A stretch of DNA of 64,000 nt from assembly GCF_900107045.1 (NCBI RefSeq), contig NZ_FNON01000002.1, forward strand, positions 310,001 to 374,000, written 5' to 3'. The notes below the pieces were generated by a model. It was not told the origin of the DNA, did no database searches, and saw only the letters and a list, made by a program, of their open reading frames with translations. Positions 31,409 through 40,105 of this stretch are shown here, one piece after another (within the stretch, counting starts at the first letter, position 1; each line of letters begins with the position of its first letter). The position numbers and the translations under genes are program-made. The stretch comes from Amycolatopsis xylanica (GTDB lineage: Bacteria > Actinomycetota > Actinomycetes > Mycobacteriales > Pseudonocardiaceae).

Positions 31409-32509
31409 ATGGGCCGTCCTATTCGCACAAGGAGGCAGGCGACACTGGCGTCGCTGGCCGCCGAACTCGGCGTGTCCAGAACCACCGTGTCCAACGCCTA
31501 CAACCGGCCTGACCAGCTCTCACCGGAGCTGCGCAGGCGCGTGCTGGAGACAGCGCGCCGCCTCGGCTATCCAGGCCCGGACCCGGTCGCCAGGTCACTG
31601 CGCACCCGCAAGGCCGGAGCGGTCGGGCTGCTGCTCACCGAGAACCTGTCGTACGCGTTCCGCGACCCGGCCGCCGTCGGCGTGCTCGAGGGACTGGCGC
31701 TGGCCTGCGAGGACGCGGGCGTCGGCCTGCATCTCGTGCCGGCCAGCCCCGGCCACGAGGACGTCGCCGCGGTGCATCGCGCTGGCGTCGACGGGTTCGT
31801 CGTCTACTCGGTGCCGGACGACGATCCGCATCTCGCGGCCGTGCTGCAGCGGCCGGTGCCGACGGTGATCATCGACCAGCCGCGCATCGACGGCGTCGAC
31901 CGGGTCGGCCCCGACGACGCGGCGGCGGTCGCCAACATCGCGAATCACCTCGTCGAGCTGGGCCATCGCCAGATCGGCGTGCTCTGCATGCGGCTCGCGC
32001 GCGAGCGCAACGACGGCTTCGTGACGCTGGAGCGGCAGAGCAACGCGCACTTCCACGTCCAGCGGCTGCGCCTGGAGGCGCTGGCGGCGGCGTTCTCACT
32101 GGCCGGCGTCGACTGGGCGAACGTGCCCGTGGTCGAGCGCTTCGACCACACCGTCGACGAGGGCGCTTCGGCCGCGCGGCAGCTGCTCGACGCCAATCCC
32201 CAGGTCACGGCGCTGATCTGCACCTCGGACATCCTCGCGCTCGGCGCGCTCGCCGAGGCGGAGCGGCGCGGGCTGCACGTTCCCGGCGATCTGACGGTCA
32301 CCGGCTTCGACGGCATCGCCGAGGCGGAGCGGATCGGCCTCACCACCGTCCACCAGCCGGTGCTCGAGAAGGGCAAGGCTGCCGGGAAACTGCTGCTCGG
32401 CGCGTCCGAACGGGTGACACCCAAGATCATCACCCTGCCGACCGAACTCCGCGTCGGCCGGACGTCCGGACCCCCTAGGACCGCCGAGGAACGCTGGTTC
32501 GGCCCGTGA
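31409..32509 (+). CDS. LacI-family transcription regulator
   Basis: A 366-residue regulator. The N-terminal helix-turn-helix with hinge is typical ('TLASLAAELGVSRTTVSNAYNRPDQLSPELRRRVLETARRLGY'), followed by a periplasmic-binding-protein-like effector domain ('AGAVGLLLTENLSYAFRDP', 'VTALICTSDILALGALAEAERRG', 'VTGFDGIAEAERIGLTTV'). It presumably senses a sugar or other small molecule, but no transport or catabolic genes are adjacent. ATG at 31409 with TACGGT 6 bases upstream, so probably leaderless; a longer upstream frame from 31361 is rejected for that reason. It is divergent from the zinc importer. Confidence 0.93.
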   Translation: MGRPIRTRRQATLASLAAELGVSRTTVSNAYNRPDQLSPELRRRVLETARRLGYPGPDPVARSLRTRKAGAVGLLLTENLSYAFRDPAAVGVLEGLALACEDAGVGLHLVPASPGHEDVAAVHRAGVDGFVVYSVPDDDPHLAAVLQRPVPTVIIDQPRIDGVDRVGPDDAAAVANIANHLVELGHRQIGVLCMRLARERNDGFVTLERQSNAHFHVQRLRLEALAAAFSLAGVDWANVPVVERFDHTVDEGASAARQLLDANPQVTALICTSDILALGALAEAERRGLHVPGDLTVTGFDGIAEAERIGLTTVHQPVLEKGKAAGKLLLGASERVTPKIITLPTELRVGRTSGPPRTAEERWFGP

Positions 32510-32546
32510 TGTTGGTCAACTGAACCCCTAACGGCGTTGCCCGGAG

Positions 32547-32578
32547 GGCTGTTCACCAGTTCCAATAGGTGAACAGCC
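32547..32578. terminator. Hairpin between the lacI-type gene and carbonic anhydrase gene
   Basis: An 11-bp perfect stem, GGCTGTTCACC (32547-32557) with 32568-32578, in the 94-base gap. There is no T-run. It may end the regulator transcript or sit in the leader of the next gene. Confidence 0.5.
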
Positions 32579-32603
32579 GCGAACGCCGAAGGGTGGGACC
32601 AGA

Positions 32604-33095
32604 TTGACCTCCATCGACGTACTGCTCAAGCGACACGACGACCTGGGCGACGACCGCAAGGGTGACCGTTCGTCACCGCAGCCCTCGCTCCACGTCGCGA
32701 TCCTGACGTGCATGGACGCGCGCATCAGGGTGTTCGAGATGTTCGGCCTGCTCCAAGGTGAGTCGCACGTCCTCCGCAACGCCGGCGGCGTGGTCACCGA
32801 CGACATGATCCGTTCGCTCGCTCTTTCGCAGCGCAAACTGGGCACGCGCGAGGTGCTGATCGTGCAGCACACGAACTGCGGCCTTTCGCTCGTCACCGAG
32901 GACTCGTTCAAGGACGAGCTCGAGGAGGCGGGCGGGGTCCGGCCGACCTGGTCGATCGAAGCCTTCCGCGAGGTCGACGACAGCGTCCGCCGCTCCGTGC
33001 AGCGCGTCCGCCGCAGCGACTTCCTCCCGCACACCGACAACGTGCGCGGCTTCGTGTACGACGTCTTCACGGGCAAGCTGACCGAGGTCGAGTAA
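32604..33095 (+). CDS. Beta-carbonic anhydrase
   Basis: A 163-residue zinc enzyme that interconverts CO2 and bicarbonate. Zinc ligands: Cys36 and Asp38 in 'AILTCMDARIRVFEMFGL', His and Cys in 'LIVQHTNCGLSLVTEDSF'. The 'LRNAGGVVTDDMIRSLALSQRKLGTREVL' core and exact length match the short mycobacterial type I know as Rv1284 better than the longer Rv3588c that sits near mutY in M. tuberculosis. TTG start with GGGTGGGA upstream. The next gene, mutY, is separated by a repeat hairpin. Confidence 0.93.
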   Translation: MTSIDVLLKRHDDLGDDRKGDRSSPQPSLHVAILTCMDARIRVFEMFGLLQGESHVLRNAGGVVTDDMIRSLALSQRKLGTREVLIVQHTNCGLSLVTEDSFKDELEEAGGVRPTWSIEAFREVDDSVRRSVQRVRRSDFLPHTDNVRGFVYDVFTGKLTEVE

Positions 33096-33107
33096 CCACC
33101 TCGTTTT

Positions 33108-33190
33108 AGCCCGAAAGCCACTTTCGTCAGGTCTCATCTGACGAAAGTGGCTTTCGGGCTATGGCATCTGACGAACGTCACTTTCGGGCA
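33108..33190. repeat. CCCGAAAGC palindrome between co-directional genes (site 3 of 7)
   Basis: A perfect 23-bp stem (33108-33130 with 33138-33160, loop GTCTCAT) plus an additional half-arm at 33165-33190. The mutY -10 box (TAGAGT, 33195-33200) lies directly after it, so the repeat separates carbonic anhydrase from mutY transcription. Confidence 0.85.
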
Positions 33191-33207
33191 TCGGTAGAGT
33201 GCCGCTG

Positions 33208-34077
33208 GTGCGGGCAGAGGTTTTGATCGACTGGTTCGACGAGCATGGGCGGGACCTGCCCTGGCGTGAGCCGGAGTGCACCGGCTGGGGCGTGCTGGTC
33301 AGCGAGATCATGTTGCAGCAGACGCCGGTCGCGCGGGTGCTGCCGATCTGGCAAGAGTGGCTCAAGCGGTGGCCGGTCCCCTCGGCGCTCGCGGCCGAGA
33401 GCCAAGGCGAGGTCGTCAGGGCCTGGGGCAAGCTCGGCTACCCGAGGCGCGCGCTCAGGCTGCACGCCGCCGCTGCCGAGATCGCCGAGAAGCACGGCGA
33501 CGTCGTTCCGTCCGATGTGGACACTCTGCTCGCGCTGCCGGGTATCGGCGCCTACACCGCGCGCGCGATCGTGGCTTTCGCCTACGGCAAGCGGGCGCCG
33601 GTCGTCGACACCAACGTGCGGCGGGTCGTCGCGCGCGCCGTGCACGGTGCCGGTGACGCCGGGCCGCCGTCCAACACCCGCGACATGGCGGACGTCGAAA
33701 AGTTCCTGCCCGCCCAGGACGCGCCTGCCGCGAAGTTCTCCGCCGCGCTCATGGAGCTCGGTGCGTTGATCTGCACGGCGAAGTCGCAGCGGTGCGCCGA
33801 TTGTCCGTTATACGCGGACTGCGCGTGGCAGAAGGCCGGGCGACCCGCCTACGCGGGCCCGGCGAAGGCCGTGCAGAAGTTCGCAGGCACCGACCGCCAG
33901 GTGCGCGGGCTGCTGCTCGACGTGCTCCGCGGCACCGAGGGCCCCGTTGAACAGGCGAAACTCGACCTGGTTTGGCACGATGCCGGGCAACGGTCCCGCT
34001 GCCTCGACTCGCTTTTGGTCGACGGGCTGCTCGAGCAGACCCGCGACGGGCTGTTCGCACTGCCCGGCGAACACTAA
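33208..34077 (+). CDS. mutY: Adenine DNA glycosylase MutY
   Basis: A 289-residue base-excision enzyme that removes adenine mispaired with 8-oxoguanine. The helix-hairpin-helix and catalytic Asp region ('LPGIGAYTARAIVAFAYGKRAPVVDTNVRRVVAR'), the catalytic Glu in 'VSEIMLQQTPVARVLPIW' and the 4Fe-4S cluster Cys-x6-Cys-x2-Cys-x5-Cys ('ICTAKSQRCADCPLYADC') are all present. The C-terminal MutT-like domain is short, as in actinobacteria. GTG at 33208 is preferred because TAGAGT lies 7 bases upstream; a GTG at 33199 overlaps that box. Position near mhuD, the hydrolase and the amidase matches mycobacterial order. Confidence 0.95.
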   Translation: MRAEVLIDWFDEHGRDLPWREPECTGWGVLVSEIMLQQTPVARVLPIWQEWLKRWPVPSALAAESQGEVVRAWGKLGYPRRALRLHAAAAEIAEKHGDVVPSDVDTLLALPGIGAYTARAIVAFAYGKRAPVVDTNVRRVVARAVHGAGDAGPPSNTRDMADVEKFLPAQDAPAAKFSAALMELGALICTAKSQRCADCPLYADCAWQKAGRPAYAGPAKAVQKFAGTDRQVRGLLLDVLRGTEGPVEQAKLDLVWHDAGQRSRCLDSLLVDGLLEQTRDGLFALPGEH

Positions 34078-34167
34078 CGCGTTAGGCCAAAAGTCTGTTG
34101 GTAGTTGTCGAAGAGGTGTGACCGGGGTTACCTTCCTCGCACCTGCATCCCGGCGAGGGAGTTCGAA

Positions 34168-35112
34168 ATGGTTGATCGCCGCACCCTGCTCAAAAGCGGA
34201 CTGGCCGCCACGGCCGTCGGCGCGTCCGGCATCCTCGGCACCGGAGTCGCGCACGCGATCCCGTCGCCCCGTATCTACACCTGCACCGAGTGGAGCGCGC
34301 GACCGCCCGCCGCGCCGATCACCGTCGAGAATCATCGGCCCACCTACATCGTCGTGCACCACACCGTCGACCCCGGCAACGTCGACGACTACTCGAAGGC
34401 GCACGCGTTTTGGGCAGCGCGGGCGATCCAGAACTTCCACATGGACACCCGCGGCTGGATCGACACCGGCCAGCAGTTCACCAACAGCCGCGGCGGCTAC
34501 GTGATGGAAGGCCGCCACCGCAGCCTCGAAGTCCTGCGCGGCGGCACGAAACACGTGCAGGGCGCCAACGTCGGGAACCACAACAGCGAGTGCATCGGCA
34601 TCGAGAACGAGGGCCTCTACAGCACTGAAGACGTTCCGGGCGCGCTGTGGAACTCGCTGGTGCAGCTGGTCGCCTACATGGCGCAGCAGTACGCGATCGA
34701 CCCCGAGTTCATCAAGGGCCACCGCGACTTCAACTCGACCGAGTGCCCCGGCCAGGTGCTCTACGACCGGCTGCCGGAGCTGCGCGACGAGGTGTCCCGG
34801 CTGCTCGGCTACGCGGCCAGGCGAAGCGCGACCACCGAGTGGCCGTTGCTCAAGCCGGGCGCCACGGGTCAGCGAGTCCTTGTCGCGCAACGGCTTCTGC
34901 GCGACAAGGGTTACAACGTGCCGACGGATGGCGTATTCGGCCCGTCCACAAAGGACGCCGTGCGGTCGTTCGCCGCCGCGCGCGGCGTGCCGTCCGCGAC
35001 CTGCTACGCGAGTGCGAACACCGACGAGTCAGGGTTCCTCGGCGCCGACCTCTGGCCGTTGCTCACCACCGATCCGCACGCCCTCAAAGCCCAGCTCGCC
35101 ACCAGCCGATGA
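34168..35112 (+). CDS. Tat-exported PGRP-type amidase with peptidoglycan-binding domain
   Basis: A 314-residue protein. The Tat signal ('DRRTLLKSGLAATAVGA', cleavage near AHAIPS) is followed by a PGRP/amidase_2 domain: zinc ligands His in 'TYIVVHHTVDPGN', His in 'FIKGHRDFNSTECPG' and Cys nearby; 'ECIGIENEGLY' completes the fold. Residues about 225-290 form a peptidoglycan-binding_1 domain ('LLKPGATGQRVLVAQRLLRDKGYNVPTDGVFGPSTKDAVRSF'). It should cleave the bond between muramic acid and L-alanine in the wall. ATG at 34168 has GAGGGAG upstream. The stop codon abuts a repeat hairpin. Confidence 0.92.
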   Translation: MVDRRTLLKSGLAATAVGASGILGTGVAHAIPSPRIYTCTEWSARPPAAPITVENHRPTYIVVHHTVDPGNVDDYSKAHAFWAARAIQNFHMDTRGWIDTGQQFTNSRGGYVMEGRHRSLEVLRGGTKHVQGANVGNHNSECIGIENEGLYSTEDVPGALWNSLVQLVAYMAQQYAIDPEFIKGHRDFNSTECPGQVLYDRLPELRDEVSRLLGYAARRSATTEWPLLKPGATGQRVLVAQRLLRDKGYNVPTDGVFGPSTKDAVRSFAAARGVPSATCYASANTDESGFLGADLWPLLTTDPHALKAQLATSR

Positions 35113-35168
35113 AACCCCGAAAGTGACTTTCGTCAGATCGCATCTGACGAAAGTCACTTTCGGGGTTT
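35112..35168. repeat. CCCGAAAGC palindrome between convergent genes (site 4 of 7)
   Basis: A perfect 27-bp stem (35112-35138 with 35142-35168, loop CGC), the simplest and longest single hairpin of the family. Its first base is the last base of the amidase stop codon. Convergent hydrolase gene ends at 35180. Confidence 0.9.
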
Positions 35169-35179
35169 CGGCGCCGGTC

Positions 35180-35944
35180 TCAACGAGCTAGGACCTCGCT
35201 GAGGAAGGCCTCGACGGCGCCCCGGTACTCCCACGGGGCGTCTTCGTGGACGACGTGGCCGGCGCCCGCGACCACCAGGTGCCGCCCGTCAGCCGCCCGC
35301 GCGGCGGCCTCGGCCTGCTGGCCGGGCGGCATCAACGTGTGCTCACCCTCGATGACCAGCAGCGGGCACTTGATCGAGTCCACAATGGACCAGTAGTCGC
35401 GGCGGCCCCATTCGGCCGCGATCTCGTACAGCGTGGGCAGTTCCGCGATCAGGTGATAGCCGTCGGCTCGCTCCTCGAAGCAGTCGGCGAAGTAGTCGCC
35501 CAGCGAGCCGAAGTACGCGCGCACCTCGTCGAGCGAGCCGAACGGCACCGGCCAGGACTCGAAATGCGCCTTCCACGGGTCGACCGTCCGCCCGCGCTGA
35601 TCCGGCGCGAAGTCCTCGCTCACCACCGCGAGCGCCAGCGACGGGTACCTCGCCGCGAACGCCCACGCGTGCAGTCCGCCCATCGAGTGTCCGATCACCA
35701 CGGCGGGCCCGGCGTCGAGCGAGCGCACGAGCGCCGCGACGTCGTCCGCGAACCGCTCGGTCTCCCACGGGCCACTGCGTGAGCCGCGCCCGTGACCGGC
35801 CGCGTCGAGACCGAAAACCTGGCCGTACGGTTCGAGCCAGCGCGCCACCCGTGACCAGGTGCGGGCGCGGCCCATCAGCCCGTGCAGCAGGACGATCGGC
35901 CGCCCTTGACCGCCGAACGTAACCAAACCGTCGCGCTGGATCAC
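35180..35944 (-). CDS. Alpha/beta-fold hydrolase
   Basis: A 254-residue hydrolase of the epoxide-hydrolase/esterase type. Oxyanion segment 'IVLLHGLMGRARTW', nucleophile elbow 'VIGHSMGGLHAW' (Ser about residue 95), acid in 'CPLLVIEGEHTLMP' (Glu/Asp position), and catalytic His in 'VAGAGHVVHEDAPW'. Substrate unknown. The gene corresponds by position to the hydrolase near mutY and mhuD in mycobacteria (Rv3591c). It is divergent from the M1 peptidase gene, with only 14 bases between the start codons. Confidence 0.9.
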   Translation of the reverse strand: MIQRDGLVTFGGQGRPIVLLHGLMGRARTWSRVARWLEPYGQVFGLDAAGHGRGSRSGPWETERFADDVAALVRSLDAGPAVVIGHSMGGLHAWAFAARYPSLALAVVSEDFAPDQRGRTVDPWKAHFESWPVPFGSLDEVRAYFGSLGDYFADCFEERADGYHLIAELPTLYEIAAEWGRRDYWSIVDSIKCPLLVIEGEHTLMPPGQQAEAAARAADGRHLVVAGAGHVVHEDAPWEYRGAVEAFLSEVLAR

Positions 35945-35958
35945 CTAGACTCGCTTTC

Positions 35959-37404
35959 ATGCGCCGCCGCCGAACCCCGACGATCATGCTCGCGCTGATC
36001 GCCGTCACGATTATCGGCTGCAGTGCCGACACCCAGGCCCCGCCCATGCTCGCGAAGCCGCCACCGGCGCCGATGGATCCCAAGCCGGGCGCGCCGGGAG
36101 CGGGCGACGAGGCCTACCCGAACGACGGCAACGGCGGCTACGACGCGCTCGACTACCAGGTCGGCATCGGTTTCGACCCGGCGACGAGCCACCTCGACGG
36201 CGACACCACGGTCACCGCGCGCGCCACCCAGGACCTCAGCCGGTTCAACCTCGACCTGCGCGGCCTGGAGGTCGCCTCCGTCCAGATCGACGACAAGCCC
36301 GCCCAGTTCGCCCGCGAGGGCGAGTTCGAGCTCGTCATCACGCCCGCCGAGCCGATCCGCTCGGGCACCGTCTACCGGACCAGGGTCATCTACTCGGGCA
36401 AGCCGACGCAGGCCGCGACGGCCGCGCTCGGCGACGGCGGCTGGCTCAAGTCGACCTCCGGCGGCGCCTACGTCGTCGGTGAGCCGCATTCGGCCGCGTT
36501 CTGGTACCCGGTCAACGAAACCCCGCTCGACAAGGCGACGTTCCGCCTCACCGCCCGGGTGCCGGACGGCTGGACCGTGATCTCGAACGGCCGCGACACA
36601 CCGCCGAAGTCGGTGGGCGGCTGGTCGACCACCACCTGGACGGAGCCGAACCCGATCGCGAGCTACCTGACCACGATCGCCGTCGACAAGTTCACGGTCG
36701 ACCGCGCCACACTGCCGGACGGCACCCCGGTCATCAACGCGTACGCGCCCGGCACCGAGTCGAAACGCGACATCGAGAACAAGCTCCCCGAGGTGCTGGA
36801 CTTCCTCAAGACCAAGTTCGGCGCGTACCCGCAGAGCGCGGCGGGCGGCATCTTCGTCAACGAGGACATCCACTTCTCGCTGGAGACGCAGACCCGGCCG
36901 ACCTACGCGAAGTGGGCCGATCTCGGCACGATCGTGCACGAGAACGCCCATCAGTGGTTCGGCGACACGGTCTCGGTGCGCTCCTGGTCCGACGTCTGCC
37001 TCAACGAATGCTTCGCCTCGTACGCGCAGTGGCTGTGGCAGGAGCGCAGCGGCGACGACCTCGACGCCCGCTACCGCGCGGCGCTGGAGATCACCGGGAA
37101 GAGCGCGGAGTTCTGGTCGCATCGGCTGACCGGCGCGGGCACGGGCCACGAGTTCGAAGGCGTCTACGACAAGGGCATCCTCGCCATGCACGCGTTGCGG
37201 CGGAAGCTCGGCGAAGACGTCTTCAACCGGCTGCTGACCGGCTGGCCGCAGCAGTTCAAGAACGGCAACGCGTCGTGGAACGACTTCGAGCTGTTCACCA
37301 GCAACCTCGCGGGCACGAAGCTCAACACGTTCTTCGACACCTGGTTCCACTCCGACAAGGTGCCCGCCGACGCCGACCTCTACCCGGGGAAGCTGCGCGG
37401 CTGA
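35959..37404 (+). CDS. M1-family zinc aminopeptidase, lipoprotein form
   Basis: A 481-residue metallopeptidase. An N-terminal lipoprotein signal ends in 'TIIGC' (Cys about 21), then a Pro-rich linker and an M1 beta-saddle domain. The zinc site HEXXH-x18-E is complete: 'VHENAHQWFGD' at about residue 328, and Glu in 'VCLNECFASYAQW'. The substrate-binding 'LETQTRP' replaces the usual GAMEN context. Clearly paralogous to the gene at 46594, which has the same length but an ordinary secretion signal. TAGACT lies 7 bases before the ATG (leaderless). Its last 25 bases overlap the convergent AAA-ATPase gene. Confidence 0.92.
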   Translation: MRRRRTPTIMLALIAVTIIGCSADTQAPPMLAKPPPAPMDPKPGAPGAGDEAYPNDGNGGYDALDYQVGIGFDPATSHLDGDTTVTARATQDLSRFNLDLRGLEVASVQIDDKPAQFAREGEFELVITPAEPIRSGTVYRTRVIYSGKPTQAATAALGDGGWLKSTSGGAYVVGEPHSAAFWYPVNETPLDKATFRLTARVPDGWTVISNGRDTPPKSVGGWSTTTWTEPNPIASYLTTIAVDKFTVDRATLPDGTPVINAYAPGTESKRDIENKLPEVLDFLKTKFGAYPQSAAGGIFVNEDIHFSLETQTRPTYAKWADLGTIVHENAHQWFGDTVSVRSWSDVCLNECFASYAQWLWQERSGDDLDARYRAALEITGKSAEFWSHRLTGAGTGHEFEGVYDKGILAMHALRRKLGEDVFNRLLTGWPQQFKNGNASWNDFELFTSNLAGTKLNTFFDTWFHSDKVPADADLYPGKLRG

Positions 37405-38798
37405 GATTCACCCGATTCACCCGAGCCCAGCAAGGCCCTGGTCAGGGTGTTGTGCTCACCCTGCATCTCGGCCAGCGCGGCCGTCAGCGTCTCGCTGCCG
37501 ACGGTCACCGCGCCGCCGTCCGGGTCGTCCGCGATCGCCTTCAGCACGGCGCGGCGCAGCAGTTCCTTGATGTACGACGCCGTCACGCCCTCGGTCGACT
37601 CGACGATCGGCGCCAGATCGGCGGTCAGCTCGATGCCGCGGCCGTAGAGCTCGAGCAGTCGCAGCCTGCCGTCGGCGTCCGGTTTGGGGATCTCGACGGC
37701 GAGATCGACCCGGCCAGGCCGGTCCGTCAGCGCGCGCTCCAGTTCGTCGGCGCGGTTGGTGGTGAGCACGAAGGTGACGTTCGCGTCGCGCCCGATGCCG
37801 TCCATCGCGTCGAGGAGCATGAACAGCAGCGGGTTGGCGCCTGCCGGTCCATAGACGCGTTCCTGTGCGATGAGGTCGACGTCCTCCAGCACCACGATGC
37901 TCGGCTGGAGCCGCCTGGCGAGTTCCGCCGCCTTCGAAATCCAGCGCATGGCCATCCCGGTCAGCACGATGACCGTGCTCTCGGGCAGCCTGCCCATCAG
38001 GTAGCGGACCGTGTGGGTCTTGCCGGTGCCAGCGGGACCGTGCAGCAGCAGGCCGCGTTTGAGGTGCTGCCCGGCGGCGAGCAGCCGCTCGCCGCTCGCG
38101 TCGATGCCGACCGTATGCCGCTCGATCGCTTCGAGAACGCCCTCGGCAAGAATGACCTCGTCATCGGAAAGTTCGGGTCGCGGCATGAAGCTCAGCAGCT
38201 CGTTGCCGCGGTGTTCGTTGGTGCCGAACGCGAGCACCTGCCCGCGCAGCACGTTGTGCGCGTCCATCAGCCGCTCGATCTCCTCGCGCACGCCCGCGGC
38301 GACCTCGCGGGAACCCGCCAGCACCTCGAATCGGCAGACCTCCTGGCCGAACATGGCGTTCGCACCGCGGATCCCGATGATCACCGGCGTGCCGTCCGCC
38401 GCGGTCGCGGGCACCAGGCCGAGCTGGATCACCTCGGTGGCGTCCTCCGGCCCGGTGGCGACGGTGGCGTAGTCGACCGCGCCCAGCTCGAACGTGCCGC
38501 TGCGGCGCGCCTGCACCAGCATGCTGATCAGCTCTTCGTGCGCTCGCTGCCCGCCGACGATGCCGAACCACTCGCCCGCGCCGTGCCGCTCGAGATACGC
38601 GTCGACACCGGCCTGCACCGAGGCGTGCTCCCACTGCGGCCCGTTGCGGCCGACGAGCACGACCTGGGAAAGCGGGATGCCGAGATGCGTCGTGACCTTC
38701 TCCACCAGCTCGTTCGACGCGCCGCCGCCCGCCACCGCGTCGGCCGTTGCCTTGATGATGCGATGCAGATCCATCGCGAATTCGTGGTCGTCCCCCAT
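37380..38798 (-). CDS. AAA-family ATPase with an N-terminal regulatory domain
   Basis: A 472-residue protein. The first ~200 residues are a mixed helical/beta domain without a family I can name ('ELISMLVQARRSGTFELGAVDYATV'). The AAA module follows: Walker A 'HGPAGTGKTHT' at residues 254-261, Walker B 'IVVLEDVDLIAQ' at about 301-308, sensor 1 'FVLTTNRADELERALTDRPGRVD' with the arginine-finger region, and a C-terminal lid. Classical AAA proteins (Cdc48, Vps4, FtsH types) unfold or remodel proteins. No protease domain or membrane helix is present. ATG at 38798 is the most likely start; an upstream frame to 38942 overlaps mhuD. Confidence 0.85.
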   Translation of the reverse strand: MGDDHEFAMDLHRIIKATADAVAGGGASNELVEKVTTHLGIPLSQVVLVGRNGPQWEHASVQAGVDAYLERHGAGEWFGIVGGQRAHEELISMLVQARRSGTFELGAVDYATVATGPEDATEVIQLGLVPATAADGTPVIIGIRGANAMFGQEVCRFEVLAGSREVAAGVREEIERLMDAHNVLRGQVLAFGTNEHRGNELLSFMPRPELSDDEVILAEGVLEAIERHTVGIDASGERLLAAGQHLKRGLLLHGPAGTGKTHTVRYLMGRLPESTVIVLTGMAMRWISKAAELARRLQPSIVVLEDVDLIAQERVYGPAGANPLLFMLLDAMDGIGRDANVTFVLTTNRADELERALTDRPGRVDLAVEIPKPDADGRLRLLELYGRGIELTADLAPIVESTEGVTASYIKELLRRAVLKAIADDPDGGAVTVGSETLTAALAEMQGEHNTLTRALLGSGESGESQPRSFPG

Positions 38799-38847
38799 GC
38801 TTCGAGAGTGGCACGGGTCACATGGATTGGCCAGTAGGGTGGAGGCC

Positions 38848-39150
38848 ATGGCAGTAGTGAAGATCAACGCGATCGAAGTTCCCGAAGGCGCCGGCCCCGA
38901 GCTGGAGAAGCGGTTCGCGGCGCGCAAGCACGCCGTCGACACGCAGCCCGGTTTCCTCGGTTTCGAGTTGCTGCGCCCGGTCGCGGGCGAGAACCGGTAC
39001 TTCGTCTACACGAAGTGGGAGACCGAGGAGCACTTCCAGGCGTGGCGCAACGGCCCCGCGGTCGAGGCGCACGCCGGCGAGCGCGCCAAGCCGGTGGCCA
39101 GCGGCGCGAACCTGCTGGAGTTCGAGGTCGTCCCGCTCTCTGGTGACTGA
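38848..39150 (+). CDS. mhuD: Heme-degrading monooxygenase MhuD
   Basis: A 100-residue ABM-fold protein nearly collinear with mycobacterial MhuD (Rv3592): 'VVKINAIEVPEGAGPELEKRF', 'PGFLGFELLRPV' and 'NLLEFEVV'. The catalytic residues are conserved at the same positions: Asn7, Trp66 ('QAWRNGP') and the heme ligand His75 ('VEAHAGE'). The enzyme opens heme to release iron without producing CO. TAGGGT lies 7 bases before the ATG. It overlaps the sirtuin gene by 8 bases, so the two are co-translated. No iron box is visible in the short upstream region. Confidence 0.95.
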   Translation: MAVVKINAIEVPEGAGPELEKRFAARKHAVDTQPGFLGFELLRPVAGENRYFVYTKWETEEHFQAWRNGPAVEAHAGERAKPVASGANLLEFEVVPLSGD

Positions 39151-39958
39151 GCTCGAACGCGCGGCCAAGCTGATCTCTTCGGCGGGCGCGCTCCTGGTGT
39201 GCGCGGGCGCGGGCATGGGCGTCGACTCCGGCCTGCCGGATTTCCGCGGCGACAAAGGCTTTTGGCAGGCGTACCCGCCGTACGCCGAGCTCGGCCTCGA
39301 GTTCGTGACGTTGGCGAACCCGCGGCATTTCGCGGTGGACCCTTCGCTGGCTTGGGGTTTCTACGGGCACCGTCTCGAGCTGTACCGCGAGACGGTGCCA
39401 CACGAGGGCTTCCGGCTGCTGCTTGAGTGGGGTGCCGCGACACCGGGCGGCGTCTGGGCCTTCACGTCCAATGTAGACGGACAGTTTCAACGCGCGGGCT
39501 ACTCCCAGGTGGTCGAGGCGCATGGCTCGATCCATCACCTGCAGTGCGTCGACCAGTGCGGCTCGGGCATCTGGCCAGCTTCGGTCTCGGTGTCCGTCGA
39601 TCCCGAGACGATGCGCGCGGTCTCGGAGCTGCCGTCGTGCCACTCGTGTGGCGGGCTCGCCCGGCCGAACATCCTGATGTTCGACGACTACAGCTGGGAA
39701 TCCGCCCGCACCGACGCCCAGATGTCCGGCCTGACTTCGTGGCGACGCGCCCAGCGCGACCTCGTGGTCATCGAACTCGGCGCGGGCCAAGCGGTCCCCA
39801 CGGTCCGCCGCTACGCCGAACTCGCCAGCGCGGCCACCGGCGCCCTCATCCGCGTCAACCCCCGCGAACCCAGCATCCGCCACGACCGCGGCATCTCCCT
39901 CGCCTCAGGCGCCCTAGAAACCCTGACAGCGATCAACGCCCTGCTCACCTCACCCTGA
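39143..39958 (+). CDS. Sir2-family NAD-dependent protein deacylase
   Basis: A 271-residue sirtuin. NAD-binding motifs 'CAGAGMGVDSGLPDFRG' and 'FTSNVDGQFQRAG', catalytic His in 'VVEAHGSIHHLQC', a four-Cys zinc site ('QCVDQC' and 'CHSC') and 'ARPNILMFDD' are all present. It removes acyl groups from lysines using NAD. The overlap with mhuD is unusual and may link deacylation to heme or iron metabolism, or be chance. GTG start inside the mhuD 3' end. Confidence 0.92.
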   Translation: MTELERAAKLISSAGALLVCAGAGMGVDSGLPDFRGDKGFWQAYPPYAELGLEFVTLANPRHFAVDPSLAWGFYGHRLELYRETVPHEGFRLLLEWGAATPGGVWAFTSNVDGQFQRAGYSQVVEAHGSIHHLQCVDQCGSGIWPASVSVSVDPETMRAVSELPSCHSCGGLARPNILMFDDYSWESARTDAQMSGLTSWRRAQRDLVVIELGAGQAVPTVRRYAELASAATGALIRVNPREPSIRHDRGISLASGALETLTAINALLTSP

Positions 39959-39979
39959 CGCCCCAAAAACCCTCGCAGG

Positions 39980-40094
39980 GCCCGAAAGTCGCCTTTGGGC
40001 CAAGCGAACCCCGAAAGGGGCGTTCGTCAGGTCCGATAGCCCGAAAGCCACTTTCGTCAGATCGCATCTGACGAAAGTCACTTTCGGGCTTTCG
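39980..40094. repeat. Compound CCCGAAAGC palindrome between convergent genes (site 5 of 7)
   Basis: It contains a degraded half-arm (39980-39999), a CCCCGAAAGGGGCGTTCGTC arm (about 40009-40030), a TCCGATAG spacer and a 25-bp hairpin (40038-40062 with 40066-40090, two mismatches). The order of modules is the same as at 22393 and 51099. Lies between the sirtuin gene and the convergent EEP gene. Confidence 0.85.
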
Positions 40095-40105
40095 TCGGCC
40101 GAGGG

